Notes: a model not told the origin generated them from the letters alone. 48,870 bases of DNA from Streptosporangiaceae bacterium (GCA_025934635.1 JAICWX010000021.1:1-48870), one strand, 5' to 3'; positions 39,750 to 48,058 are shown, numbered from the stretch's first letter. Translations and numbers: made by a program.

Positions 39750-40943
39750 ATGGCTGGCGTCGCGATCAACGTGCTCGACCCGGAGTTCTACGTCGACCCG
39801 TGGCCGGCCTATCGCTGGCTGCGGGACGAGGCACCGGTCTGGCGGGATCCCGTCCAGCAGGTGTGGGCGGTCTCGCGGTACGACGACGTCCGCGCCATCG
39901 AGCGGGACACCGGACGCTACTCCTCGGCGGACGGCTCGCGTCCCCTGGTGGACCAGCGCGAGGACCAGTCCATGATCAACATGGACGATCCGCAGCACCA
40001 GGATCAGCGCAAGCTGGTGTCCCGCCGGTTCACGCCGCGGGCCACCCGCCGCCACGAAGCTCATGTGCGCGAGATCGTCACCCGGATCCTCGACGCGGTG
40101 ACGCCGCTCGGGCAGTGCGAGGCCGTCGAGGCCATCGCCTCCCGGCTGCCCGCGATGATGATCGGCGACCTGCTCGGTTATCCGCGGGAGCTGTGGGAGC
40201 GCGTCCGCCACTGGTCCGAGCAGACCATGATGCTGTCCGGGCAGACCTCGCCGGACGGTCCCCCGCACGTCATGGACCCCGGCCTCCCGGCGGTGATGCG
40301 GGAATTCGCGGCGGCCACGATCGAGCTGATCGAGGCCCGCCGGGCCGAGCCCAGGGACGACCTCCTCTCGGTCTGGGCCCGTACCCCGGGCTGGGACGTC
40401 CGGCACATCCTGGACGAGACGATCCTCGTCCTCGACGGCGGCGCGGAGACCACCCGGACGGTCCTCGGCTCGGTCATCCGCGAGCTGGCCCGGCAGCCGG
40501 ACCAGCGCCGGATCCTGATCGAGCGGCCCGGGCTGCTGGCCACGACCGCGGTCGAGGAGTTCATCCGCTGGGTCTCCCCCCTGTCGAACATGCGCCGCAC
40601 GGCCACGGCTGACCATGAGCGGCACGGCCAGCGCATCCGGGCGGGCGAGGAGGTCGTCCTGCTCTACGGCGCGGCCAACCGGGATCCGCGCGCGTTCGGT
40701 AATCCGGATGTGCTCGACGTGACCCGGCCGGATAACCGGCATCTCGCGTTCGGGGCCGGTACTCACCTGTGCCTCGGCGCGCACCTGGCCCGGCTCGAGA
40801 TCCGCGTGATGATCGAGGAGATGCTGCGGCGGATGCCGGACTGGGAACTGGCCGACCCGGGCGAGCCGCGGATCGTCCCGTCCACCTTCACCCGGGCCTA
40901 CGACCGCATCCGCATCACCTTCACCCCCAGCCACCCCCGGTAG
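39750..40943 (+). CDS. Cytochrome P450 monooxygenase
   Basis: From ATG 39750 (with GAGGG a few bases upstream) the product is 397 aa. It has the I-helix oxygen-activation motif (LDGGAETTRT), the K-helix E-x-x-R (EEFIRW) and the PERF-like VTRPDNRH region. The heme loop is HLAFGAGTHLCLGAHLARLE, with the thiolate Cys near residue 341. A TTG 22 codons upstream would also be in frame but lies inside the KstR-like box. It is a soluble class I bacterial P450 that needs ferredoxin and reductase from elsewhere. The KstR-type operator suggests a steroid or acyl substrate. It is divergent from the XRE regulator. Confidence 0.92.
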   Translation: MAGVAINVLDPEFYVDPWPAYRWLRDEAPVWRDPVQQVWAVSRYDDVRAIERDTGRYSSADGSRPLVDQREDQSMINMDDPQHQDQRKLVSRRFTPRATRRHEAHVREIVTRILDAVTPLGQCEAVEAIASRLPAMMIGDLLGYPRELWERVRHWSEQTMMLSGQTSPDGPPHVMDPGLPAVMREFAAATIELIEARRAEPRDDLLSVWARTPGWDVRHILDETILVLDGGAETTRTVLGSVIRELARQPDQRRILIERPGLLATTAVEEFIRWVSPLSNMRRTATADHERHGQRIRAGEEVVLLYGAANRDPRAFGNPDVLDVTRPDNRHLAFGAGTHLCLGAHLARLEIRVMIEEMLRRMPDWELADPGEPRIVPSTFTRAYDRIRITFTPSHPR

Positions 40944-41026
40944 TCCCGAGAGGCAGGCGTCCAGGGAGTCGGTGTGCCACCGGGGGGTGGCGGTGGGCGC
41001 CGGCCGCCCCCTCCTGAACTCCCTGG

Positions 41027-41604
41027 TCACGGGCCCAGCCAGCTGTCGATCCGGGCCTGGTAGTCCGGGGCCGCCCGCAGGCCGCGGCCGGCCGTGCGGG
41101 TCAGCAGGTGCAGGTCGAGGAGCCGGGCGGTGATGGCGGCGGGCATGGCGCCGGCCAGGTGCGGGCGGCGCTGGGTCCAGTCCAGGCAGGGCCGGGCCAG
41201 GATACGCCGGGACCGGAGCAGCGGACCGGGGTCGATCCCGAGCTCGGCGAGCTTGGCCTGGCCCGTGTCGGTGAGCGCGTGGCCGGTGCCCGCCGGGCTG
41301 AGCAGGCCGTTCCCCACGATACGGTCGGCCAGTTCCACCCCGAGGCGCCCGGCCAGGTGGTCGTAGCAGGTCCGGGCCTCGGCGATGGCGTGGTTGGCGC
41401 GGTCCTGGCGCAGCGAGCGGACAGGCCGCCGTCGATCAGGCGGTGCAGGTGAGCGGTGGCGGCCGCGGGCTTGATCCGCGCGTGGCGGGCCAGGTCGGTG
41501 GCGGGCAGGGCGCGGCCGCCGGCCAGGGCGGCCAGCATGGCGGCCCGGGCGGGATGGCCGATGAGCGCCCCCAGCGGGGCCAGGTCGCGTTCGCCTTCGT
41601 TCAC
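41027..41604 (-). pseudogene. ArsR-type winged-helix regulator, single-base frameshift
   Basis: The start frame (ATG 41604) encodes LGALIGHPARAAMLAALAGGRALPATDLARHARIKPAAATAHLHRLIDGGL, an ArsR helix-turn-helix. Near base 41421 it breaks. One frame over, the family continues as RSLRQDRANHAIAEARTCYDHLAGRLGVELADRIVG and then DTGQAKLAELGIDPGPLL, ending ...RIDSWLGP at 41027. One missing base (CTG-TC for CTG-GTC) explains it; a sequencing error is equally possible. Restored, the protein is about 192 aa. It is divergent from a SnoaL-like gene with a palindrome between them, its probable target. Confidence 0.75.
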
Positions 41605-41628
41605 GGTCTCATCGTCACCCGCGGACGT

Positions 41629-41644
41629 TTCACGCTGGCGTGAA
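41629..41644. promoter_or_regulatory. Palindrome TTCACGC-TG-GCGTGAA, probable ArsR operator
   Basis: Seven-base arms separated by two bases form a perfect inverted repeat, 24 bases upstream of the ArsR start and 59 bases before the divergent SnoaL-like gene. This placement fits autoregulation and control of both genes. Confidence 0.55.
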
Positions 41645-41703
41645 GTATCGGGCGCTTAGGTTCGGGTCCGCACGCATCGGAACGCCAGGGAAGGACCAAG
41701 ATC

Positions 41704-42138
41704 ATGACCGAACGAGCTCGGCAGCACGCACCCGGTTCCGCGATCCAGCGGATCTACCAGGAGTGGGACGATGCACTCGGCGCCAAGGACGCCGCGGCGG
41801 CCGCGACTCTGTACCATCCCGACGCCACCCTGGAAAGCCCGCTGGTCTGCCACCTGCTCGGCACCGAGGAGGGCATCGTCCGCGGCCGGCCGGCCATCGA
41901 GGACTTCGTCGCGAACCACGTCTTCCCGCACCAGCCCCCGCAGCGCCGCCGGTTCCGCAGCGCCCTGCTCACCGACGGAAGCCGGGTCACCTGGGAGTAC
42001 CCGCGGCGCAGCCCGGACGGCGACCAGATGGACATCGTCGAGGTGATGGAGATCCAGGACGGGCTCATCGCGGCCCACCGCGTCTACTGGGGCTGGCTGG
42101 GCGTGGGCATGCTGCGGCGCGGCGAGCACGGGCGCTGA
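41704..42138 (+). CDS. SnoaL-like / NTF2-fold protein
   Basis: The 144-aa protein has a cone-shaped NTF2-like fold: SAIQRIYQEWDDALGAKDAAAAATLYHPDATLESPLV, then RGRPAIEDFVANHVF and strands VTWEYPRRSPDGDQMDIVEVMEIQDGLIAAHRVYWGW. Such pockets bind or isomerise small aromatic or steroid-like molecules; the His in RVYWGW-type strands and Asp/His pairs of known enzymes are not clearly conserved here. A GGAAGGACC site precedes the ATG. It is the only candidate structural gene for the divergent ArsR regulator. Confidence 0.78.
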   Translation: MTERARQHAPGSAIQRIYQEWDDALGAKDAAAAATLYHPDATLESPLVCHLLGTEEGIVRGRPAIEDFVANHVFPHQPPQRRRFRSALLTDGSRVTWEYPRRSPDGDQMDIVEVMEIQDGLIAAHRVYWGWLGVGMLRRGEHGR

Positions 42139-42176
42139 CCACGCGGATGCCGGCGGCCGGGCACGGGCGCTGACCA
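42126..42176 (+). repeat. 16-bp direct repeat across the SnoaL-like stop codon
   Basis: GCACGGGCGCTGACCA occurs at 42126-42141 (including the TGA stop) and again at 42161-42176, 35 bp later. The second copy looks like a duplicated gene end and suggests replication slippage or a partial duplication. No mobile-element ends are visible. Confidence 0.75.
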
Positions 42177-42239
42177 GCCCGGCTGACTGAACCGATCTGC
42201 TGACCGAACCGAAGGGCGCCGCGGCCTCGCTCCGGGCGC

Positions 42240-43406
42240 TCAGCTGGTGCGCAGGTAGTCGAGGGCGGCGGCTACCCCGTTTGGTTCGATGGGCACTTTT
42301 GCCAGTCGCAGCCCCATCTCGACGCCGCACAGCGCGCCGGCCAGGGTGAGGTCGTTGAGGTGACCGAGGTGCCCGATGCGGAACACGCGGCCCGCGAGCC
42401 GGCCGAGGCCGGTGCCGAGGGACATGTCGAACTTGTCGAGGATGACCTGGCGGACCTGGTCGGCGTCGTGCCCGGGCGGCAGGACGACGGCGGTCACCGA
42501 CGCGGAGTACTCCTGCGGGTCGGCGCACTGCACCTCGAGGCCCCAGCCGCGGATCGCCCGGCGGGTGGCCTCCGCGTGCCGGGCGTGCCGGTCCCACCCG
42601 GCTGCCAGCCCTTCTTCGGCCAGCATGACGAGGGCCTCGCGCAGCCCGTAGAGCAGGTTGGTGGCGGGGGTGTAAGGGTAGAAGCCGTCCTCGTTGGCCG
42701 CCAGGACGGGACCCCAGTCCCAGTACGCGCGGGGCAGCCCGGCGGTGGCCGCCGCGTCGCGGGCCCGGCCGCTGATCGCGTTGAAGCCGAGCCCGGGCGG
42801 CAGCATGAGGCCCTTCTGGGAGCCGCCGACGGTGACGTCAACGCCCCAGTCGCCGTGCCGGTAGGGCATCGAGCCGAGCGAGGAGATGGTGTCGACGATC
42901 AGCAGGGCCGGGTGCCCGGCGCGGTCCATTTCGGCCCGGATCTCCGGGACCCGGCTGGTCACGCCGGTCGAGGTCTCGTTGTGCACGACCAGGACGGCCT
43001 TGATGACGGAGCCGGTGTCGGCGGCCAGCCGCCGGCCGATCGCGTCCGGGTCCGCCCCGTGCCGCCAGTCCCCCGGCATCACCTCCGGCCGCAGTCCGAG
43101 CCGGCCCGCCAGCCGGGCCCACTGCGCCGCGAAGTGCCCGGTCTCGGCGATCAGCACCGCATCGCCCGCAGACAAGGTGTTGACCAGGGCGGCTTCCCAG
43201 GCGCCGGTACCCGACGACGGGAAGATGACCACCGGATCCTCGGTCCCGAAGACGCGCCGCAGGCCCGGCATGATGTCACGGAAAAGGCCTGCGAATTCCG
43301 GGCCGCGATGATCGATCACCGGTGCCGCAATGGCGCGCAGCACCCGGTCCGGGACGTTCGTAGGCCCCGGGATCTGGAGGAAGTGGCGCCCGGAATGCAC
43401 CGTCAC
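42240..43406 (-). CDS. Class V aminotransferase (serine-glyoxylate aminotransferase-like)
   Basis: The 388-aa PLP enzyme starts HFLQIPGPTNVPDRVLRAIAAPVIDHRGPEFAGL, which is diagnostic for serine-glyoxylate and alanine-glyoxylate transaminases. It contains FPSSGTGAWEAALVNTLSAGD (cofactor phosphate), HNETSTGV, VDTISSLGSMPYRHGDWGVDVTVGGSQKGLMLPPGLGF with the Schiff-base Lys, and GLGRLAGRVFRIGHLGHLN. It should transfer the amino group between serine or alanine and glyoxylate. The gene stands alone, with two hairpin-forming palindromes upstream. Confidence 0.9.
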   Translation of the reverse strand: MTVHSGRHFLQIPGPTNVPDRVLRAIAAPVIDHRGPEFAGLFRDIMPGLRRVFGTEDPVVIFPSSGTGAWEAALVNTLSAGDAVLIAETGHFAAQWARLAGRLGLRPEVMPGDWRHGADPDAIGRRLAADTGSVIKAVLVVHNETSTGVTSRVPEIRAEMDRAGHPALLIVDTISSLGSMPYRHGDWGVDVTVGGSQKGLMLPPGLGFNAISGRARDAAATAGLPRAYWDWGPVLAANEDGFYPYTPATNLLYGLREALVMLAEEGLAAGWDRHARHAEATRRAIRGWGLEVQCADPQEYSASVTAVVLPPGHDADQVRQVILDKFDMSLGTGLGRLAGRVFRIGHLGHLNDLTLAGALCGVEMGLRLAKVPIEPNGVAAALDYLRTS

Positions 43407-43418
43407 GGTCCCAGGCTA

Positions 43419-43474
43419 CCCCGGCTGGCACTCTCGGCGAAGCCGGGGATTTACCTCATTCCCGGCGCGGGAAT
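43419..43474 (-). terminator. Two inverted repeats behind the tandem methyltransferase genes
   Basis: CCCCGGCT/AGCCGGGG (43419-43426 with 43441-43448) and ATTCCCG-GCG-CGGGAAT (43458-43474) lie just after the methyltransferase stop at 43497 and upstream of the aminotransferase start. They can form stem-loops that would end minus-strand transcription from the methyltransferase operon; the second could instead be an operator. Confidence 0.4.
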
Positions 43475-43496
43475 TCACTTGCACTGGCGCCTCGTA

Positions 43497-44384
43497 TTAG
43501 CTTCTGACCTGCGGAAATGACGCCAAATTGGCACATCGGGGGGATAATGAATCGCGGACGGCATCCGCGGGCTTGCGGCCGACGCCGCCGTACCAGTTGA
43601 CCTCGGCGGGCAGCGGCCGGGGGGTGGCGGGCGGGCGCCACTGGGAGACCAGGACCACGCCCGGGTCGGTCAGCTCGAGCCCGCTGAAGGCCATGGCCTT
43701 GAACTCGCGGGCCGTCCGGGCCTGGGCCGGGATTCCCGCCTGGCGGTAGGTGCGCTCGAGACCGCCGACACCGGCCGGGTCGTGCTCGGGCGTGACGTGG
43801 GAGGCGACCAGGTAGCTGCCCGGGGCGAGCGCGCCGAGCAAGGCGGCGACCACCCGGGCCGGATCGTCGGCGTCGGTCAGGAAATGCAGGACCGCGACGA
43901 GGATGAGCGCGACGGGGCGGCTCAGGTCGAGCGTCCCGGTCACGACCGGGCTGGCCAGGATCTTCTCCGGGTCCCGGAGGTCGCCGTGGAAGTAGGCGGT
44001 CTCGCCGCCGAGCCCCGGAGCCCTGGCCAGCCCCGGACCCGTGGCCAGCAGGGTGCAGGCGTGGGCGAGGACGGCCGGGTCGTTGTCCACGTAGACGACC
44101 CGGGCACCCGGCGCCGTGGCCTGCGCGACCTCGTGCACGTTCTCGGCGCTCGGCAGGCCGGCGCCGATGTCCAGGAACTGGCGGATACCGGCCTCGGCGG
44201 CCAGGTACCGGACGGTCCGGCCCAGGAAGGCCCGGTTCTCGCGGACCGCCGTGCGCACCGCGGGCCAGCTCTGCATGGCCTTGCGCCCGGTTTCCGAGTC
44301 GACGGCGAAATGATCCTTACCGCCCAGGTAGAAGTCGTATACCCGGGCCGAGTGCGCTTTCGTCGTGTCAATTTCCGGCGTCAT
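43497..44384 (-). CDS. SAM-dependent methyltransferase (Methyltransf_19 family), copy 1
   Basis: From ATG 44384 the product is 295 aa. It has the family start IDTTKAHSARVYDFYLGGKDHFAVD and the SAM site FLDIGAGLPSAENVHEVAQATAPGARVVYVDNDPAVLAHACTLL. PVALILVAVLHFLTDADDPARVVAALLGALAPGSYLVASHV and GLELTDPGVVLVSQWRP follow. The substrate of this actinobacterial family is unknown; members are often present in many copies. The C-terminal tail (about 40 residues after QWRP) is longer than in copy 2. It lies 31 bases after copy 2 on the same strand, so the two form an operon from an old duplication. Confidence 0.88.
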   Translation of the reverse strand: MTPEIDTTKAHSARVYDFYLGGKDHFAVDSETGRKAMQSWPAVRTAVRENRAFLGRTVRYLAAEAGIRQFLDIGAGLPSAENVHEVAQATAPGARVVYVDNDPAVLAHACTLLATGPGLARAPGLGGETAYFHGDLRDPEKILASPVVTGTLDLSRPVALILVAVLHFLTDADDPARVVAALLGALAPGSYLVASHVTPEHDPAGVGGLERTYRQAGIPAQARTAREFKAMAFSGLELTDPGVVLVSQWRPPATPRPLPAEVNWYGGVGRKPADAVRDSLSPRCANLASFPQVRS

Positions 44385-44415
44385 GAGCTGACCGGTGCCG
44401 ATCCTGGATCGATTG

Positions 44416-45258
44416 TCATTTCTTACAGCCCACGGCACCGATCTGCGGTATTTCCGGGCCACGGCCGGCGCCGGGTTCCGGGCGCCAGTCCGCCACCAGG
44501 ACCACGCCCGGATCGACCAGTTCCAGGCCGTCGAAATAACTGGTGAATTCTTCCAGGCTGCGGGTCCGGTACGGCGCGGCGCCGGAGGCCTCGTACACCC
44601 GCAGGGCCTCCTCGAGCGCCGCGCTGGTGTTGACGCTGTCGTTGATGGCCAGGTAGCTGCCGGCCGGCAGGCCGCCGAGCAGTCCGGTCACGATCGCCTT
44701 GGCCTCGGCGTGGTCGACGACGTGGCCGAGGACCCCCATCAGTGTCAGCGCGACCGGCTGGGTCAGGTCCAGCCACTTCGCGGCTTCCCGCAGGACCGTG
44801 TCCGGGTCGCCCATGCTGGCGTCAACGAAGTGCGTCGTGCCCTGCGCAGCACCGGGCGCAGCACCGGGCGCCGCGCTGGCCAGCAGCGCGTTGGCGTGCG
44901 TCACTACCAGCGGGTCGTTGTCGACGTACACGGTCCGCGCCTGCGGCGCCACCTGCTGCGCGGCCTCGTGCGTGTTGTCCGCCGTCGGCAGCCCGGCCCC
45001 GACGTCCAGGAACTGCCGCACCCCGGCCTCGCCCGCCAGGTAGCGGACGACGCGCCGCAGGAAGGCCCGGTCGGCCCGCGCGATGTCGACGATGCCCGGG
45101 TAGATCGCGCTGAACTGATCGCCGGCCGCCCGGTCGACCGGGTAGTTGTCCGTGCCGCCCAGCCAGTAGTTCCAGATACGGGCGGAGTGCGGGACCGATG
45201 TGTCGATTCCTGGCTGGTCAGCGGCCACCGGAAATCCCTTCATGAATTGAATAGCCAC
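44416..45258 (-). CDS. SAM-dependent methyltransferase (Methyltransf_19 family), copy 2
   Basis: The 280-aa paralogue has IDTSVPHSARIWNYWLGGTDNYPVDRAAGD, FLDVGAGLPTADNTHEAAQQVAPQARTVYVDNDPLVVTHANALL, LTLMGVLGHVVDHAEAKAIVTGLLGGLPAGSYLAINDS and GLELVDPGVVLVADWRPEPG. Between the SAM site and the next block is an Ala/Pro-rich insert, GAAPGAAPG-like, coded by a short repeat near 44850-44880. ATG 45258 is preferred; an internal ATG at about 45243 is an alternative. Being upstream of copy 1 it would be translated first. Confidence 0.88.
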   Translation of the reverse strand: MAIQFMKGFPVAADQPGIDTSVPHSARIWNYWLGGTDNYPVDRAAGDQFSAIYPGIVDIARADRAFLRRVVRYLAGEAGVRQFLDVGAGLPTADNTHEAAQQVAPQARTVYVDNDPLVVTHANALLASAAPGAAPGAAQGTTHFVDASMGDPDTVLREAAKWLDLTQPVALTLMGVLGHVVDHAEAKAIVTGLLGGLPAGSYLAINDSVNTSAALEEALRVYEASGAAPYRTRSLEEFTSYFDGLELVDPGVVLVADWRPEPGAGRGPEIPQIGAVGCKK

Positions 45259-45319
45259 GCGGCGATCTGAAGGAGAACATCCGAGTCCGGTTATTTCCCG
45301 GCGTCTAGCCGAGACGATA

Positions 45320-45583
45320 TCACCGTTTCTGCAGGCGATTGAGGAATGCGTGCCATTCGTCCGGCGAAAACCGGAGGACGGGGCCGACCGGGTCCGTGCT
45401 ATCGCGGACGCCGATCCCGCCCGGGTAAGGGCCCGCCACCTCGACGCAATTACCGTTGGCCAGGCTCAGCGAGGCCTTTCTCCAGCGCGGGCCCGGGCCA
45501 GGCTGATTGGCACTGGTCTGACCGGCACTGGTCTGATCGCCGGGAAGGCTGCACCGGGGACGGTGAACCACGGGAGGAGTCAC
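45320..45583 (-). CDS. DUF397 protein with repetitive N-terminal extension
   Basis: The core is a DUF397 domain: RWRKASLSLANGNCVEVAGPYPGGIGVRDSTDPVGPVLRFSPDEWHAFLNRL, complete with the Trp-Arg-Lys-Ser start and the RDS motif. The preceding about 35 residues (DQTSAGQTSANQPGPGP) are unusual and encoded by a near-perfect 15-bp tandem repeat around 45509-45538. The start overlaps the HATPase gene's stop (ATGA at 45580-45583). DUF397 proteins act with XRE/DUF5753 regulators in actinomycetes; here the XRE gene is 6 kb away, so pairing at a distance is only possible, not shown. Confidence 0.85.
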   Translation of the reverse strand: MTPPVVHRPRCSLPGDQTSAGQTSANQPGPGPRWRKASLSLANGNCVEVAGPYPGGIGVRDSTDPVGPVLRFSPDEWHAFLNRLQKR

Positions 45584-46080
45584 GGCTCACCGTCCCCGGG
45601 CATGGGGCGTCCGCCGGCCCCGGGGGCAAGGCCGGTCTGGAACGCGAGCATGAAGTAGACGGCCTTGCCCGCGGGGGTGCGGTAGTAACCCCACTCATCC
45701 GCCAGGGTGGCCACCAGGTGCAGGCCCCGGCCGGTTTCCGCGTCAGCGGGGACGTCCGTCACTTCCGGCAGTGCCCGCGACGTGTCGTGGACGTCGACCC
45801 GGATCTGGCCGCGGGAGCAGGTGATGACGAGCGTGACCACCGGGCCCGCCACGTGCCGGACGGCGTTGGTCACCAGTTCGCTGGTGAGCAGCATCACGTC
45901 GGCCGGGTCGACCGGGACTTCCCAGCCCTGCAGCACCGCCCGGACCCGGCGGCGGGCGGCGGGCACGGCCGCCGGACCCGCGGCCAGCCGGAGGCACTGC
46001 GACCGCCGTCCGGGTGCCAGCGATCCAGGAGACTGCGGTTCGGGCGGTCGGATAGGCCGGGTCAGCGTCATCGCACTCAT
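45580..46080 (-). CDS. HATPase_c_2 anti-sigma-type ATP-binding protein
   Basis: The 166-aa protein has a GHKL fold like RsbW: the N-box VMLLTSELVTNAVRHVAGPV, the G1-box VDVHDTSRALPEV, and the G2-type ETGRGLHLVATLADEWGYYRTPAGKAVYF. These proteins bind ATP and can act as anti-sigma kinases or as partners of DUF397/XRE systems. It is coupled to the DUF397 gene by an ATGA overlap and is its first gene. The N-terminal about 35 residues are basic and disordered-looking. Confidence 0.88.
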   Translation of the reverse strand: MSAMTLTRPIRPPEPQSPGSLAPGRRSQCLRLAAGPAAVPAARRRVRAVLQGWEVPVDPADVMLLTSELVTNAVRHVAGPVVTLVITCSRGQIRVDVHDTSRALPEVTDVPADAETGRGLHLVATLADEWGYYRTPAGKAVYFMLAFQTGLAPGAGGRPMPGDGEP

Positions 46081-46203
46081 CGGGTTCCTTCGCGCGGTGG
46101 TCTAAGCTAGCCGGGGAGAGCACTGACCGCTCTGCTGCGGTCCCGGGGAGCTCAAGGCCCATCGCGCCGTCTTCCGTGTCGTTCCATGCAAATAGTGCTG
46201 CAA

Positions 46204-46216
46204 CTTGCAATGCAAG
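46204..46216. promoter_or_regulatory. CTTGCA-A-TGCAAG palindrome
   Basis: This 13-bp palindrome uses the same CTTGCA/TGCAAG arms as the HxlR sites at 37925-37983 but with a one-base instead of three-base spacer. It lies in the gap between the HATPase gene and the divergent TetR gene, and could bind TetR or a related factor. Confidence 0.4.
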
Positions 46217-46314
46217 ACATCGGTCAGCTGACGTATCTTGAACCGCCCGCGGGCGATCCTGGATCGTTTACAAAAAAGATGGACGTCTTGTTTCTTTAGT
46301 GGCACGCTCGGGTC

Positions 46315-46959
46315 ATGGCCCGTCGCACGCAGGCAGAGCGCACCGCGACGACGCGCACGGCGCTGCTCGAGGCCACCGTTCAGTGCCTGGTCGCCGAGGG
46401 GTTCGGCGGGACGACCACGACGGCGGTAGCGCATCGCGCGGGGGTGTCCCCCGGTGCCCTGCTGCATCACTTCCCGGCCAAGGCCGACCTGCTGTGCGCG
46501 GCCGTGGGGCACCTGTTCGAGCTGCGGCAGGCCGAGTTCAGGAAGGCGATGGCCAACCTGGGTCCCGGCGCCGACCGGCGCGAGGCGGGCATCGACCTGC
46601 TGTGGTCGATGTTCTCCGGCCCGACGTTCGTCGCGTGGCTCGAGCTCTGGATGGCCGCCCGTTCCGACCCGGCCCTGGCCGGGGCGGTGGCCCGGCTCGA
46701 CCGCGAGTTCATGACCGCCAGCGAGGGCATCCTGCGCGAGCTGTTCGCCGACGAGATAGCCGCGGCGCCCGGACTGGGCCGGGTCGGCCTCAGCGTGCTG
46801 TACCCGCTGATGAGCGGGCTGGCGCTGGCCCGGCTGATCCCGGGCTACGAGCAGGTCCCGGCCGAGGTCACCCTGAGCGCGTTCAAGACGCTGGTCCGGA
46901 CCGCGCTGCCGGTGCTGGACGTCGCCCGCACTGGAGGTACCCGCCATGGCGACCCGTGA
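46315..46959 (+). CDS. TetR-family regulator of the diiron oxygenase gene
   Basis: The 214-aa protein has a TetR helix-turn-helix: RTQAERTATTRTALLEATVQCLVAEGFGGTTTTAVAHRAGVSPGALLHHFPAKADLLCAAVGHL. A helical ligand domain with WLELWMAARSDPALAGAVARLDREF follows, as in AcrR-like members. Its 3' end overlaps the oxygenase start by 14 bases (ATG 46946), so both are on one transcript. An AT-rich region with AAAAAAGATGG...TCTTGTTTC precedes it and should hold the promoter. Confidence 0.88.
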   Translation: MARRTQAERTATTRTALLEATVQCLVAEGFGGTTTTAVAHRAGVSPGALLHHFPAKADLLCAAVGHLFELRQAEFRKAMANLGPGADRREAGIDLLWSMFSGPTFVAWLELWMAARSDPALAGAVARLDREFMTASEGILRELFADEIAAAPGLGRVGLSVLYPLMSGLALARLIPGYEQVPAEVTLSAFKTLVRTALPVLDVARTGGTRHGDP

Positions 46960-47905
46960 TCTCACTACTGCGGACAACCCGGCCGACCGGGCCTGGCTGT
47001 CCCTGCTCGACCGGCTCAACCGCCAGTCGGTCACCCGGCACTTCGACGCCTACGCCGACATCGACTGGGACGGCCCGGAACTGGCGCTCGACCCGGAAGA
47101 CCCCCGCTGGGAACTGCCCGCCGACGATCCGCTCGGCGGGACCGCCTGGTACCGCGCCTTGCCGGCCGCCACCCGGGCCCGGCTCGGCTGCGAGCTGGTC
47201 GCCAGCAAGATGAAGATCGGGCTGGTCTTCGAGAGCATCCTGAAACGGGGGCTGCTCGAGTTCGCCTCGACCCTGCCCAACGGGGCGCCGGAGTTCCGCT
47301 ACGCCTACCACGAGATCATCGAGGAGGCGCAGCACTCGCTGATGTTCCAGGAGTTCGTCAACCGCAGCGGGTTCGACGCGGCCGGGCTGCCCGCGGTCCG
47401 CCAGTTCGGCAGCCGCCGGATCGTCCGGCTCGGCCGCCGCTTCCCCCCGCTGTTCTTCCTGTTCGTCCTGGGCGGCGAGGACCCGATCGACTACGTCCAG
47501 CGCCGCGACCTGCGGTCGGACCGGGAACTCCACCCGCTGCTGACGCGGATCATGCGCATCCACGTCACCGAGGAAGCCCGGCACCTGTCCTTCGCCCGGC
47601 ACTACCTCAAGCGCACCGTCCCGGCCCTGCCCCGGTGGCGGCGCATCCGGCTGGCCATCGCCGCCCCGGTCATCCTCGGCACGATGGCCCAGCTGATGCT
47701 GAAGCCATCGGGGCAGCTCGTGGCCAGGTACCAGATCCCCCGGGCGGTCATCGCCGAGGCATACACCCGGAACCCGCGCCACCGGGCCGACACCGCCGCC
47801 TCGCTGGGCAAGGTCAGGAAGCTGTGCGAGGAGCTCGGGCTGATCCGGGGGCCCGGCCGGGTGCTGTGGCGGCGGCTGGGGCTCGACGGCGGGAGCGGGG
47901 CGTGA
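46946..47905 (+). CDS. AurF-type diiron oxygenase (p-aminobenzoate N-oxygenase family)
   Basis: The 319-aa helical protein has a full set of diiron ligands in the AurF pattern: Glu96 (LVFESILKR), Glu127 and His130 (IIEEAQH), Glu178 (LGGEDP), and His206, Glu210 and His213 (IHVTEEARH). The H-x3-E-x2-H ending matches AurF and CmlI. These enzymes oxidise amines to nitro groups, or hydroxylate, using O2 and an external reductase. No signal peptide or membrane helix is present. It is co-transcribed with TetR upstream. A flavoprotein reductase follows 150 bases later on the same strand. Confidence 0.85.
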   Translation: MATRDLTTADNPADRAWLSLLDRLNRQSVTRHFDAYADIDWDGPELALDPEDPRWELPADDPLGGTAWYRALPAATRARLGCELVASKMKIGLVFESILKRGLLEFASTLPNGAPEFRYAYHEIIEEAQHSLMFQEFVNRSGFDAAGLPAVRQFGSRRIVRLGRRFPPLFFLFVLGGEDPIDYVQRRDLRSDRELHPLLTRIMRIHVTEEARHLSFARHYLKRTVPALPRWRRIRLAIAAPVILGTMAQLMLKPSGQLVARYQIPRAVIAEAYTRNPRHRADTAASLGKVRKLCEELGLIRGPGRVLWRRLGLDGGSGA

Positions 47906-48058
47906 CAGCGGGCTCGTTTGGTGGCTGAGGGGGCGGAGGGGGAAACGGCGGGTTAGCGCGGGACGGACGGCGCCTGGCTTCTTTTCAGGTTTTGCTGGAT
48001 TGGCAATGATGCTTGCCGTTTTCTGCGCGCCTGCCGCATGGTGGCGGTGGAGGTGGTC

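Noticed and set aside
45509..45538. 15-bp repeat in the DUF397 gene as a regulatory element
   Set aside because: It is fully inside the coding frame and only extends the N-terminus; no sign of a separate function.
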